Notes: generated by a model not told the origin, from the letters alone. DNA of 64,000 nt from Prevotella fusca JCM 17724 (GCF_001262015.1 NZ_CP012074.1:578501-642500), one strand, 5' to 3'. Counted from the first letter of the stretch, positions 9,102 through 18,320 are shown. A program made the numbers and translations.

Positions 9102-9611
9102 CTATATTGTTTCTGTGATTTCTTCCAGTGTTTTCCGTTTCTTCTCATTTATAGGACAATCGTCGGCAATGTGTCCGATTGGTATGATGGCGACGGGCTC
9201 ATAACCTGTATGTGGAAAGGTTTCCTTCAGTTTGGCAACATTGAAGTTGCATACCCAGCAGCTTCCTAAACCACGTTCTGTTGCAGCCAGACAGAGATGC
9301 TCTGTAGCAATGGCAACATCAATATCACCATGTTGTTTACCGTCTTCCTGCCGTATCCAGTTTGTTTCAGGCTCTCGCAGGCAGATGAAATAAAGCGGTG
9401 CCGACTTGAACCATTCACGGTTGTAGCATTCCTGTAGTTGCTTGCGAGCCTCTTCTGACTTTACAACGAGGAACTTCCACGGCTGTCTGTTGACAGCTGA
9501 TGGTGCCATACGTGTTACCTCGAGGATATAGTTCAAGTCTTCTTCTGAGACAGGCTCATCAGTATATTTGCGTGCGGAAAATCGCTTTTGGGATAATTCT
9601 AAGATGGTCAT
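9102..9611 (-). CDS. Nitroreductase-family FMN-dependent oxidoreductase
   Basis: A 169-residue protein with the nitroreductase fold signatures: an N-terminal FMN phosphate-binding motif (RFSARKYTDEPV, residues 10-21), APSAVNRQPWKFLVV (about 36-50), a central region that binds flavin between two monomers (ATEHLCLAATERGLGSCWV, about 100-118) and a C-terminal PVAIIPIGH strand. The family forms homodimers with two FMN and reduces nitro compounds, quinones or enones using NAD(P)H. The natural substrate cannot be told from sequence. The length is normal for the short branch of the family. It stands alone; the 9612-9757 gap shows only a degenerate CCCTTTAGGG palindrome. Confidence 0.88.
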   Translation of the reverse strand: MTILELSQKRFSARKYTDEPVSEEDLNYILEVTRMAPSAVNRQPWKFLVVKSEEARKQLQECYNREWFKSAPLYFICLREPETNWIRQEDGKQHGDIDVAIATEHLCLAATERGLGSCWVCNFNVAKLKETFPHTGYEPVAIIPIGHIADDCPINEKKRKTLEEITETI

Positions 9612-9757
9612 GATGTGGAAATGGGGAAGTTGCTTTAACCCTTTAGGGAAGGAAAGGATGGGTGTCGGTATGTGAGAGTGGTGGTGATAAGTTGTGATAG
9701 GCGATGATAGGGTTGTAGCCCGGTGAGATGTGGAGGGGCTGTCTTGTAGCGGGATGC

Positions 9758-10795
9758 TTACAGCAGTTCCTCCTTATAATACAGTATCGCTTTGATGGCA
9801 ATCTGTTCAGCCTCTTCGATGGTACAGTTCAGTCTGCCACCTGATGCGTCAGCATGTCCGCCACCATTGAAGAACTTTGCTGCCATAGGCTGACAGTGAA
9901 AACCATTGCAGGAACGAAGACTCACCAATACGGTCTTCGGTTTCTCGGTATCTTCACGTAGTGAGATACTCAGCTTGAGTCCTTTGATCTGCTGCGGAAT
10001 GTTCACAAGTCCCTCCATGTCACCTTTAATGAAATGGAATTGTGCCATCTCTTCCTTTGTTACCGTATAGTAGGAAGCGTGCAATTCCTCGATGATTTTC
10101 ATCTTGTTGAGAATAATATGTGCACGCAGGCGGAGAGCATTGGTTGAGTAATTATGGAACACACGGTTATAAATCTCATCCTTGTCAATACCCTTTGTCA
10201 GAAGCAGTCCGATAATATAAAATATCTCTGGGCGTGAAGAATTATAGGTGAAACCGCCTGTGTCAGTCATCATACCGCAATAAATGCAGGATGCACACTG
10301 CCTTGTCATCTTGTCGAACCCGTCTAATTGGTTGATTAGCCGGAAGACAATCTCACATGTGCTTGACATTTCTGGATGTGAAACCGTCAAAGCATTGTCT
10401 GTTTTAGGCTCTAAGTGATGGTCAATAAGCAGGCGAGGGGCTTTGGAAGCCTCAAGTACCTCCTGCATGGCTTCCACTCGTGAGCTTTGGTTGAAGTCGA
10501 GGCAGCATACGAGGTCGGCTTCCCTGAAAGCCTTTTCAACCTCCTTGGGGCGTCTGTCGTAGCGGATAACAGAATTATGACCAGGTAGCCAATGCAGGAA
10601 ATCGGGTGTGGCGTCAGGCATACATACTTTAATATTCGTCTTGCCAATCTGACTCAGATAGTGCATCCATGCCAGTGACGAACCTGTAGCATCACCGTCT
10701 GGCGACTTATGGGCGCAGATTACGATGTTTGTTGCATTAGAGAGGAGTGTGCGTAGTGTCGCAATTTCTTCCTGGCTCAGTAGGTTTAATTCCAT
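9758..10795 (-). CDS. DHH-family phosphoesterase (NrnA-like oligoribonuclease / pAp phosphatase)
   Basis: A 345-residue DHH-DHHA1 protein. Metal-binding motifs are visible in order: CAHKSPDGDATGSSLA (about 27-42), CCLDFNQSSR (about 96), the DHH motif LLIDHHLEP (about 122-130), GMMTDTGGFTYNSS (about 173), and the DHHA1 substrate-binding motif GGGHADASGG near residue 320. NrnA-type enzymes degrade 2-5 nt RNA fragments and dephosphorylate pAp; Bacteroidetes lack the E. coli Orn enzyme, so this gene probably finishes RNA turnover. It follows the nucleotidyltransferase on the same strand, but the terminator at 10863-10940 lies between them, so it is probably transcribed on its own. Confidence 0.88.
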   Translation of the reverse strand: MELNLLSQEEIATLRTLLSNATNIVICAHKSPDGDATGSSLAWMHYLSQIGKTNIKVCMPDATPDFLHWLPGHNSVIRYDRRPKEVEKAFREADLVCCLDFNQSSRVEAMQEVLEASKAPRLLIDHHLEPKTDNALTVSHPEMSSTCEIVFRLINQLDGFDKMTRQCASCIYCGMMTDTGGFTYNSSRPEIFYIIGLLLTKGIDKDEIYNRVFHNYSTNALRLRAHIILNKMKIIEELHASYYTVTKEEMAQFHFIKGDMEGLVNIPQQIKGLKLSISLREDTEKPKTVLVSLRSCNGFHCQPMAAKFFNGGGHADASGGRLNCTIEEAEQIAIKAILYYKEELL

Positions 10796-10862
10796 TATAG
10801 CTATAAGCGTTGATAGGGGGATAGGACTGCTATGCCCATCGTGTAGATATGAGATATAAGTG

Positions 10863-10940
10863 AAAAGCCCTGCCCGTATATCCGTCTTATACCTTAATAT
10901 ATAAAGAGGTATGTGCGGAGAAGCTATGCGGGCAGGGCTA
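10863..10940 (-). terminator. Long stem-loop terminator of the nucleotidyltransferase gene
   Basis: On the minus strand an 11-bp GC-rich stem (AGCCCTGCCCG with CGGGCAGGGCT) closes a loop of about 50 bases, itself with an inner stem (ATACCTCTTTATA... region), and is followed by TTTTCA. It begins 4 bp after the stop of the gene at 10945. Confidence 0.7.
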
Positions 10941-10944
10941 AATG

Positions 10945-11856
10945 TCAGAATAATTTGGCTGGATAAGTACCTTCGTCAACCAGTGACTGAATCTTGTCAA
11001 CTACGCTCTGACGGTCGGCAGCATAAGTAACACCAAACCATTTGCTGGTAGTATCGAGTACTTTTACGGTAGATGTGCCATCGTTGATGAGCTTGTTAAC
11101 CATCAATGGGATGAAATATTCAGACTTTTTGTTCTCCATATTCTTCGGGTCAGAGAGGAACTCCTTGAAGTAAGCCTCGCTGTAATCGAAGTAGTCCGGT
11201 GTGAAGCCCCATACGTTCATGGACACTGGTGTGTTCTCATCGACAGCAACCCACTCGCCATTCTCGTCTTTGTACTTGATTTCACCTTCGCGGCGTTCAA
11301 TCTCTGTGCGCTCAACAACAGTTGTCAGGTTGCCTTCTGCGTCTGTAGAGCAGATGCCACGGGCAACGGTACCATTCTCGCTCAGCGTGTTTCCTACACG
11401 GAAACCAACCATTGCATACTTGTCTGTTGCGCCTTCTGGGAGATCAGCAAGGAACTTGCCGATTACCTTGAAGCAATCGCGGTTGTAGAAGTCATCACAG
11501 TTGATGACACAGAAAGGTTCCTTGATGACATCCTTTGCCATCAGTACAGCATGATTGGTACCCCATGGCTTCTCACGACCTTCCGGTACAGAGAAACCTT
11601 CTGGCAGTGCATCAATGCTCTGGAAAACAAGTTCTGCAGGGATATGACCCTCATACTTTGACAGGACCTGGCTGCGGAACTGCTCCTCGAAGTCCTTGCG
11701 GATAACAAAGACAATCTTGCCGAATCCAGCCTGAATAGCGTCATAGATAGAGTAGTCCATGATGGTTTCACCGTTTGGACCCAGTTCGTCGAGCTGCTTC
11801 AACCCGCCGTAGCGGCTTCCCATACCTGCCGCAAGAAGTAATAATGTAGGTTTCAT
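10945..11856 (-). CDS. Sugar-phosphate nucleotidyltransferase-like protein
   Basis: A 303-residue protein with the N-terminal nucleotide-binding signature LLLAAGMGSRYGGLKQLDELGPNG (residues 5-28), which is the GxGxRxGG...K pattern of NDP-sugar pyrophosphorylases, and a metal-binding region FCVINCDDFYNRD (about 115-127). These enzymes make NDP-sugars from NTP and sugar 1-phosphate. The sequence is not one of the well-defined GalU, RmlA or GlmU types: it lacks the C-terminal left-handed helix domain, so the sugar is unknown. A -7 promoter element lies 42 bp upstream, and a strong terminator follows directly. Confidence 0.83.
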   Translation of the reverse strand: MKPTLLLLAAGMGSRYGGLKQLDELGPNGETIMDYSIYDAIQAGFGKIVFVIRKDFEEQFRSQVLSKYEGHIPAELVFQSIDALPEGFSVPEGREKPWGTNHAVLMAKDVIKEPFCVINCDDFYNRDCFKVIGKFLADLPEGATDKYAMVGFRVGNTLSENGTVARGICSTDAEGNLTTVVERTEIERREGEIKYKDENGEWVAVDENTPVSMNVWGFTPDYFDYSEAYFKEFLSDPKNMENKKSEYFIPLMVNKLINDGTSTVKVLDTTSKWFGVTYAADRQSVVDKIQSLVDEGTYPAKLF

Positions 11857-11897
11857 TTTTGTTTTAATATTGTTAAACTTTATGATTATTCTGATTG

Positions 11898-11905
11898 CAA
11901 AGGTA
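11898..11905 (-). promoter_or_regulatory. -7 promoter element of the nucleotidyltransferase gene
   Basis: TACCTTTG on the minus strand, 42 bp before the ATG at 11856. No TTTG at the -33 position. Confidence 0.5.
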
Positions 11906-13313
11906 ACAAAAAGATGGGATATTTTGCTATTTTGAGTTATGAATTATGAGGTTCATCCGACATTTGGAGTGATAACCAATGAATGATACTCAAATTTTGA
12001 GATAAAAATCTCTTCATAACCTTCTCATTAATAAATGGATTTAGACTAAATGAAGTGAATTTATAAGTTATAGTAACTCCTGCACTACTAATTAGCACAT
12101 TATGATTATAATTCTCCGTATATAAAGGGTTTAACATATATGAGCAATGGTGTAAGTAGTTGATTATTAATAACTAATTATTATCACTCCAAATTCCGGA
12201 AGACCCAATTATGAGAGTTGAGCTTGAAGTTAGTCGGAATTTAGCAACAAATGAACTGGTGTTTTAGAATGGTCTGGGATTCTTCGGGCAGCCTGTACTG
12301 TTGTTCCCGACAGGTTGTCAGGGATGTTCAAATGAAGTTGTTAATATCTGATAAAGAATAACAGAATCTCTGCAAGTCTTTGCTTATCAGAAAAACAGGT
12401 ACATTCAGCCAGTGGTGGGGCTTAACTTTTTTATATCGAACAGCAACCTTTAAAATCGCTTTTCATCATAAGACAAGGATTATGTGTCCATAAAAATACT
12501 CCAATAATCCTTTCAGTCATATCTTTTCTTACAATGATTTGAAGAGAGAACTTTGCTTGTGTCAAGTTCGGGTTGTTCATCATCACTGTCCCTCAATAGT
12601 AACCATTCATCATCAATCATCCATCACTTTGTAATGTTTTTTTTATCCCCGGAAAGCGTATAGGTGCTTAATAGCATTCCAATTAAGCCTTACTTGCTGT
12701 CCAATAGATGCCCTTTTGAGCTCTAATAGATGCCCTTTTGAAGCCTAATTAAGTACCTTTTCTTTTGCTGTTTTGTAATCAGCTGATTGTCTGTTAGTTA
12801 TCCGTTTGTTTAAAAAGACTGTTTTATCTCTTTTTTAAGTGGTGACGAAAGCTGTATGTGTAAATATTTTTCAGCAGTTAGTCGCAACTTATTCTATCTT
12901 GCAAAACGCTGTTTTTTGCAAATGCGGTTAAGATTGAATGAAGTCAAGGACTTTATTTTGGTTGAGTCTATGCACGGTTTAAAAGGCTTGTGGAGAAAAA
13001 CGATATTGTGATTGAAGATAAGCTGAAGCATAAGCAGAGATGATAGAATGGTGTTTGTCATGTCCAAGATAAAGTAGTATGTGGCTGTTTCAGATAGTAT
13101 TTGCACAGTATCTGAGCCAAAAGGCTACGTGTGTGAACAGCATGAATCTTATCCATGGAGACAGGAAAGATTATCGTAAACAGATAAATTTAACAGTAAT
13201 ATCACATTCTTTAGATGATTTGTAAATATCATATTATCATGTAGTTATCAAGTGATTGAAACTTGTTTGAAAGAATTAAGCCTTTGAAAAGTGCCTAAAA
13301 AAAGACAGAAAAG
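11906..13313. other. 1.4-kb gene desert
   Basis: No reading frame here has coding character: the open frames are short, A/T-rich and lack recognisable motifs. It holds a family B repeat (12655-12873). Around 12293-12335 a short G/C-richer segment can fold (GGGCAGCCTGT pairing loosely with ACAGGTTGTC). Nothing else is apparent up to the tRNA promoter. Confidence 0.7.
12655..12873 (+). repeat. Family B dispersed repeat, short copy 2
   Basis: Units of exactly 22 bp start at 12666, 12688, 12710 and 12732, with a fifth, diverged one at 12754. Two carry GCCCTTTTGA; the array ends in TACCTTTTCTT. The tail TGTGTAAATATTTTTCA near 12857-12873 matches the tails of the copies at 3.3 and 39.1 kb. Same strand as copy 1. 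Confidence 0.85.
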
Positions 13314-13345
13314 TTTGGTCAGTTCACAAAAAAGTAATACCTTTG
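13314..13345 (+). promoter_or_regulatory. Promoter of the tRNA-Lys pair
   Basis: TTTG (13314-13317), 20 bp, TACCTTTG (13338-13345), a full consensus match. Expected start about 13352, 14 bp before the first tRNA. Confidence 0.8.
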
Positions 13346-13365
13346 CACTCGCAAAAACGAAATGA

Positions 13366-13438
13366 GCACCCTTAGCTCAGTTGGTAGAGCAACTGACTCT
13401 TAATCAGTGGGTCTAGGGTTCGAGTCCCTAAGGGTGTA
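13366..13438 (+). tRNA. tRNA-Lys(CUU), copy 1
   Basis: A 73-base cloverleaf: acceptor GCACCCT/AGGGTGT with G-U at the first pair, D-stem GCTC/GAGC, anticodon stem ACTGA/TCAGT with loop CTCTTAA (anticodon CTT), T-stem TAGGG/CCCTA, discriminator A. CCA is not encoded. Confidence 0.95.
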
Positions 13439-13477
13439 CAAGAATAGATTTCTGCCCCAGGTCTTTTCGTTTAGCAT

Positions 13478-13550
13478 GCACCCTTAGCTCAGTTGGTAGA
13501 GCAACTGACTCTTAATCAGTGGGTCTAGGGTTCGAGTCCCTAAGGGTGTA
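13478..13550 (+). tRNA. tRNA-Lys(CUU), copy 2
   Basis: Identical over all 73 bases to the copy 112 bp upstream, with a 39-bp spacer between them. Same promoter, so they form one transcript that ends at the following terminator. Confidence 0.95.
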
Positions 13551-13552
13551 CA

Positions 13553-13590
13553 AAAAGGATTTCCAAGACTGGAAATCCTTTTCTATTTTT
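13553..13590 (+). terminator. Terminator of the tRNA-Lys transcript
   Basis: Stem AAAAGGATTTCC with GGAAATCCTTTT around a short AAGACT-type loop, ending in TTTTCTATTTTT, directly after the second tRNA. Confidence 0.85.
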
Positions 13591-13635
13591 ACTACTTTTC
13601 TTGTCCTGTCTGCTGCATAATCCAATTATTTTATG

Positions 13636-13643
13636 TAAGTTTG
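13636..13643 (+). promoter_or_regulatory. -7 element just before the S8 protease gene
   Basis: TAAGTTTG, matching TAnnTTTG. The expected start of transcription falls at or within a base or two of the ATG at 13650, which would give a leaderless mRNA unless another promoter is used. No TTTG at -33. Confidence 0.45.
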
Positions 13644-13649
13644 CATATT

Positions 13650-15074
13650 ATGACGAAAGAACACCTTAAAGTATATATCGCATTCCTGCTTCTTGCTGTT
13701 ACCTCTGCTGTGTGGGCTGGTAAAGGAAGTGTGGGGCTTGCTGACTATCCTGAAGGGAAGTGTTATATGTTCCGGCTAATGCTGAAAGATAAGAACGGAA
13801 CTCCCTTTTCGCTGAATAAACCGGAATATTTCCTGTCAAAAGCATCCATTCTTCGCCGTCAACGTCAGGGCTTGAAGCTCGATTCTACGGATCTTCCGGT
13901 GTCGCCCGACTATCTCCAACGAATCAGAAAAGAAGGCGGTAAGATAGTAGCTGTGAGCAAGTGGAATAATTCTGTGCTTGTCCGTGGTGATAATCGGCAG
14001 ACGCTGGAAGACTTGAAGATACTGCCATTTGTCACCGACTGTAAGCTGGTGTTTACTTCTCCGGATTCAATCCGCCTGTCATCACAACGTGCACGTTATC
14101 GTTCTGATTTGCAGATTCTTGATTCTACTGTGCATGACTATTATGGTATGGGTAAGGAACAAATCGAGAATGTGAACGGCAGAAAGCTGCATAACCTTGG
14201 CTTTATGGGGCAGGGAATGACTATTGCTGTGCTGGACGCTGGTTTCATGAATGTGGATAAGATGCCTGCTTTCAAGAATGTGAACATACGTGGTACACGC
14301 AATTTTGTTGCAGGATATGACGATGATGTCTTTAAAGAGATGGATCATGGCACCAAGACGCTGTCTACTATCGCAATGAATCAGCCCGCCGTTTTTGTGG
14401 GTACAGCTCCAAAAGCAGCTTTCTGGCTGTTGCGTACGGAGGAGTATGCTACGGAGAGCTCGGCTGAAGAAGACTTCTGGATTGCAGCTGTTGAGTTTGC
14501 TGATTCGGTAGGTGTGGACGTTATCAGCTCTTCCTTGGGTTACCACGGCTTTGACGATAAGTCCTTGAACTATCATTATTCTGATCTGGACGGTTGGACA
14601 GCTCCCATATCGAAGGCTGCTTCCCGCCTGGCAGGCAAGGGAATGATTCTTGTCAATAGTGCAGGTAATGATGGCATGGGAGCATGGAAGAAGATTAATG
14701 TTCCGGCTGATGCCTGTGACATCCTCACTGTCGGGGCAGTGACTCCTGATAGCTTGAATGCCCCTTTTTCGTCAATTGGTCCTACGGCTGATGGACGTGT
14801 AAAGCCTGACGTGATGGGTTATGGCTGTCCGACGAATGTGGTATCAGGCAGGGGATACATTACTCCTGATACTGGAACATCATTTTCCTGTCCGCTCGTT
14901 GCGGGCATGGTGGCTTGTTTATGGCAGGCATTTCCACATAAATCAGCGTTGGAGATTATAGAACTTGTACGGCGGGCAGGGAATAATCATAGTAAGCCCG
15001 ACAATATCATGGGGTATGGTATTCCTGACTTCTGGTCAGCATATCAGTATGCCAGTTCTAACAGACAGGAATGA
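13650..15074 (+). CDS. Secreted subtilisin-like (S8) serine protease
   Basis: A 474-residue peptidase with a signal peptide (hydrophobic run VYIAFLLLAVTSAVWAG, cleavage near residue 23) and a prodomain-like segment to about residue 165. The catalytic triad is in the usual order: Asp in TIAVLDAGF (about 195), His in DHGTKTLSTIA (about 235) and Ser in GTSFSCPLVAGM (about 410), with the oxyanion region VNSAGNDG between. No C-terminal Por secretion domain is seen; the protein ends shortly after the catalytic domain. An in-frame TTG at 13641 is a poorer start than the ATG. The gene is 25 bp upstream of xseA on the same strand. Confidence 0.9.
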   Translation: MTKEHLKVYIAFLLLAVTSAVWAGKGSVGLADYPEGKCYMFRLMLKDKNGTPFSLNKPEYFLSKASILRRQRQGLKLDSTDLPVSPDYLQRIRKEGGKIVAVSKWNNSVLVRGDNRQTLEDLKILPFVTDCKLVFTSPDSIRLSSQRARYRSDLQILDSTVHDYYGMGKEQIENVNGRKLHNLGFMGQGMTIAVLDAGFMNVDKMPAFKNVNIRGTRNFVAGYDDDVFKEMDHGTKTLSTIAMNQPAVFVGTAPKAAFWLLRTEEYATESSAEEDFWIAAVEFADSVGVDVISSSLGYHGFDDKSLNYHYSDLDGWTAPISKAASRLAGKGMILVNSAGNDGMGAWKKINVPADACDILTVGAVTPDSLNAPFSSIGPTADGRVKPDVMGYGCPTNVVSGRGYITPDTGTSFSCPLVAGMVACLWQAFPHKSALEIIELVRRAGNNHSKPDNIMGYGIPDFWSAYQYASSNRQE

Positions 15075-15099
15075 TTTGTTATAATAAGATTTCAGAAAG

Positions 15100-16413
15100 A
15101 TGACCAAAGCACTTTCGCTTTATGAACTGAACAGTCTGGTGGCAGATGTTATAAACACTACCATGGCACGTTCTTACTGGGTTGAAGCTGAACTGTCTGA
15201 AGCTCGTGAGAACCGTGGTCACTGTTATATGGAACTGATTGAGAAGAACCAAGGAAGTAATGTTCCTGTGGCTCGTGCTTCAGCCAAGTGCTGGAGCAAT
15301 GTGTGGTCGGTCATCATGCCTTACTTTATGCGTGTTACCGGGCAGCAGATTCATGCAGGTATGAAGGTAATGTTACAGGTCCATGCCCAGTTTCATCCCC
15401 AATATGGCTTCTCATGGATAGTAGATGATATTAACCCGGAGTTCACGATGGGTGATATGATCCGCAAACGGCAGGAGATTATACGACAGTTGAAGGCGGA
15501 AGGAGTGTTTGAGCTGCAGAAAGAACTTTGCCTTCCGATGTTTTGTCAGCGTATCGCTGTTATCTCCTCAGAGACGGCTGCTGGCTATGGTGACTTCAGT
15601 AATCAGTTGGAAACAAACGAGTATGGACTCTGGTTTCATGTAGAACTGTTCTCTGCTGTGATGCAGGGAGACCGAGTGGAACAAAGTATTATAGAAGCAT
15701 TGAATATGATTAACAGCCGTGAGGATGAGTTTGATTGCGTTGTTATTATCCGAGGAGGTGGAGCAACGGCTGACCTCAGCGGCTTTGACACACTCGCCCT
15801 GGCTGAGAACGTGGCGAACTTTCCATTGCCGATTATAACTGGTATCGGGCATGAACGTGACGAGAGCGTGCTGGATATGGTTTCGTTTCTGTGTGTTAAG
15901 ACACCGACTGCGGCGGCGGCTTATCTCATTGACCAACTTGCTACAACGCTTATGAGAGTTGAGAATGCACAAACTGCGATTATCGAAGGGGTCAGAAGAA
16001 AGTTGGAAGTAGAGCAGATGCGTATCCGACATATTGGCACGCATATTCCAGTATTGTTCTCAGTTGTCCGCACAAAGCAGGAAGCTCGGCTCGATGGCTT
16101 GTCCCAGCGTCTTGTTGGGAGAATGACAGAGAGTCTGAGTCAGTCTCAGTTCTATCTTAATACGTTGAGACAACGGATGTTGCCAGCAGTACAACGCCAT
16201 CTTTCCGATGAGTCTCACAAGCTCGATATGCTTGAACAAAGAGCACGGTTGCTCGACCCTTCTCTGCTTCTGAAGCGTGGTTACAGTATTACGTTATACA
16301 ACGGTAAGACCGTTCGCAGTGCAGAGGAATTAAAGGAAGGTGCTCTGATTACTACGAGATTTGAAACTGGAGAGATTGAAAGTAAGGTGGAACGATTGAA
16401 GAAGATGTCCTGA
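15100..16413 (+). CDS. xseA: Exodeoxyribonuclease VII large subunit
   Basis: A 437-residue protein with an N-terminal OB-fold (SYWVEAELSEARENRGHCYMEL, residues about 26-47) for single-stranded DNA, a central catalytic domain with IAVISSETAAGYGDF, VVIIRGGGATADLSGFD and ITGIGHERDESVLDMV, and a long helical C-terminal region (about 290-400) that binds many small subunits. With XseB it degrades single-stranded DNA from both ends in repair. The DxxR-type motif of the family is present (DESVLD, VKTPTAAA). Length is normal. xseB follows 121 bp later. Confidence 0.94.
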   Translation: MTKALSLYELNSLVADVINTTMARSYWVEAELSEARENRGHCYMELIEKNQGSNVPVARASAKCWSNVWSVIMPYFMRVTGQQIHAGMKVMLQVHAQFHPQYGFSWIVDDINPEFTMGDMIRKRQEIIRQLKAEGVFELQKELCLPMFCQRIAVISSETAAGYGDFSNQLETNEYGLWFHVELFSAVMQGDRVEQSIIEALNMINSREDEFDCVVIIRGGGATADLSGFDTLALAENVANFPLPIITGIGHERDESVLDMVSFLCVKTPTAAAAYLIDQLATTLMRVENAQTAIIEGVRRKLEVEQMRIRHIGTHIPVLFSVVRTKQEARLDGLSQRLVGRMTESLSQSQFYLNTLRQRMLPAVQRHLSDESHKLDMLEQRARLLDPSLLLKRGYSITLYNGKTVRSAEELKEGALITTRFETGEIESKVERLKKMS

Positions 16414-16534
16414 AACACATGGTGACAATAGCGGTTATGGATAATATAAGCCATTCTTTTTTCAAAGAAAACGACATATACAGCTTTTATTCGCAACCCC
16501 TAAGCATCTCCATAAACTCTTTAAAATAAGAACA

Positions 16535-16723
16535 ATGAAAGAAATGAAATACGAAGAAGCTGTCCGTCAGCTGGAAACCATCGTCGATAAGATGGAACGT
16601 GGTGAACTTGATGTTGACTCTATGGCTGCACAACTGAAGCAGGCACAGGAACTTGTGAAGCTCTGCAAACAGAAGCTAAAGCATACAGACGATGAGATTC
16701 AGAAGCTGTTGGGCGACCAATAG
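16535..16723 (+). CDS. xseB: Exodeoxyribonuclease VII small subunit
   Basis: A 62-residue helical-hairpin protein with the full family pattern: YEEAVRQLETIVDKMERGEL at residues 6-25, then DSMAAQLKQAQELVKLCKQKL, two helices that coat the XseA stalk. Small size is normal. The ATG at 16535 precedes a second Met (MKEMKY); both are close. It lies in the same orientation behind xseA, but with a 121-bp gap, so partial separate control cannot be excluded. Confidence 0.92.
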   Translation: MKEMKYEEAVRQLETIVDKMERGELDVDSMAAQLKQAQELVKLCKQKLKHTDDEIQKLLGDQ

Positions 16724-16775
16724 TCTCCTGTTTCTATTGTTGAAAGTAATATGTTGTTAATAAATTAAGCAATTG

Positions 16776-16807
16776 GTTGCATCGTATGATATTTTTGTTT
16801 ACTTTTG
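16776..16807 (+). promoter_or_regulatory. Promoter of ilvE
   Basis: GTTG (16776-16779, 3 of 4), 20 bp, TACTTTTG (16800-16807). It lies 40 bp upstream of the ATG. Confidence 0.6.
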
Positions 16808-16847
16808 TACATCATTGTCATGAATAATATATTTAATACGCAATAAT

Positions 16848-17864
16848 ATGAAGAATATAGATTGGTCGAGCTTAACATTTGGCTATATGCCAACTGATTA
16901 TAACGTTCGCTGCTACTATCGTAATGGCAAGTGGGGTGAGGTAGAAGTATGTTCAGATGAGTATCTGAAGCTGCACATGGCAGCTACTTGTCTGCACTAT
17001 GGACAAGAGGCTTTTGAAGGTTTGAAGGCTTATCGTTGCCCAGACGGGAAGGTGCGTGTCTTCCGTGTGGAAGAAAATGCTGCACGCATGCAGCAGACAA
17101 GCCGTGGCATAGTAATGCCTGAGGTGCCTACAGAGCTGTTTGTTGAGATGGTCAAGAAGGTTGTTCGCCTTAATCAAGAGTATATCCCACCTTATGAGAG
17201 CGGTGCTTCGCTCTATATCCGTCCGCTGTTGATTGGAACATCTGCCCAGGTTGGTGTCCGTCCCGCTGCGGAGTATTGCTTCCTGATCTTCGTCACCCCT
17301 GTTGGACCTTACTTCAAGGGTGGTTTCAGTACCAATCCTTATGTCATCATAAGGGATTTTGACCGTGCTGCCCCATTGGGCACAGGTATGTATAAGGTGG
17401 GTGGAAACTATGCCGCATCATTGAGAGCTAACCGTCGTGCACATGAACAAGGCTATGCTTCAGAGTTCTATCTTGATGCAAAGGAGAAGAAGTATGTAGA
17501 TGAATGTGGTGCTGCCAACTTTTTCGGCATTAAAAACGATACCTATATCACACCGAAGTCTACTTCAATCCTTCCCTCTATTACGAACAAGAGTCTGATG
17601 CAGATTGCTGAAGACCTTGGTATGAAGGTTGAGCGTCGTCCTGTTTCTGAGGATGAACTGGACAGCTTTGAAGAGGCAGGTGCTTGTGGCACGGCTGCTG
17701 TTATCTCTCCGATATCACATCTTGATGATATGGACACTGGTAAGGTCTATAACTTCGGTGATAAGCCGGGACCTTGGTCAACCAGGCTTTATGAGACACT
17801 GCGTGGCATCCAGTATGGCACGGTAGAGGACAAGCATGGCTGGATAACGGTTGTAATCGAGTAG
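16848..17864 (+). CDS. ilvE: Branched-chain amino acid aminotransferase
   Basis: A 338-residue fold-type IV PLP enzyme that interconverts Leu, Ile and Val with their 2-oxo acids using glutamate/2-oxoglutarate. Motifs: HYGQEAFEGLKAYR (about 49-62), RPLLIGTSAQVGVRPA (about 125), the PLP lysine in GTGMYKVGGNYAAS (about 175-188), EFYLDAKEKKYVDECGAANFF (about 203-223) and the phosphate-binding GTAAVISP (about 281). The spacing fits the longer eukaryote-like branch of the family. Own promoter and terminator; no other Ile/Val/Leu gene is nearby. Confidence 0.94.
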   Translation: MKNIDWSSLTFGYMPTDYNVRCYYRNGKWGEVEVCSDEYLKLHMAATCLHYGQEAFEGLKAYRCPDGKVRVFRVEENAARMQQTSRGIVMPEVPTELFVEMVKKVVRLNQEYIPPYESGASLYIRPLLIGTSAQVGVRPAAEYCFLIFVTPVGPYFKGGFSTNPYVIIRDFDRAAPLGTGMYKVGGNYAASLRANRRAHEQGYASEFYLDAKEKKYVDECGAANFFGIKNDTYITPKSTSILPSITNKSLMQIAEDLGMKVERRPVSEDELDSFEEAGACGTAAVISPISHLDDMDTGKVYNFGDKPGPWSTRLYETLRGIQYGTVEDKHGWITVVIE

Positions 17865-17934
17865 TCTTGGGCAAACAATAAGTTTTAATATATGGAGAGC
17901 GTGTAAACGCTGCTGTAGCCATATAATACATATC

Positions 17935-17999
17935 AGGAGTTACATCAAAAACTGGGATTGCCTTAGGCAACAGCTTTGATGCAACTCCTTTTTGTTTTT
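17935..17999 (+). terminator. Long-loop terminator of ilvE
   Basis: AGGAGTTACATCAAA pairs with TTTGATGCAACTCCT over about 15 bases (one mismatch), around an inner loop holding its own small stem (TTGCC/GGCAA), then TTTTTGTTTTT. Confidence 0.8.
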
Positions 18000-18054
18000 G
18001 GGAGATAATATTTGAATAAGTTTACGCTGATAGAAAATATTTCTTGATCATTAC

Positions 18055-18320
18055 TGTCTGATAAAACTTAAATACCATACGCTCCAATGCGGAATCTATA
18101 TTCAAATAGATAGCATCGTGTTGTCTTTGGAGAAGTAAGCCCCCTGGTCAAATAAGGTTTGTTTACTTTTGGTAGTATAACTCTTTTCCGACTATAAGTT
18201 GCTTCCATCCTTGCAACATATTGCAACGTATTTAGCCCTCAACACCATTGGTGTTTACCAACAACACCATGCGTGATGGGTAACAGCACATCGACAGGAA
18301 AAGATAAGAGAGGTTTTTAA
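18055..18320 (+). repeat. Family A dispersed repeat, copy 2
   Basis: About 265 bp starting TGTCTGATAAAACTTAAAT, with GGTAGTATAACTCTTTTCCGA and CAACATATTGCAA. It has one 22-bp unit fewer than copy 1 in the CACC array (units 22 bp apart from CACCATTGGTG). It sits between the ilvE terminator and the ferritin promoter. Confidence 0.87.
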
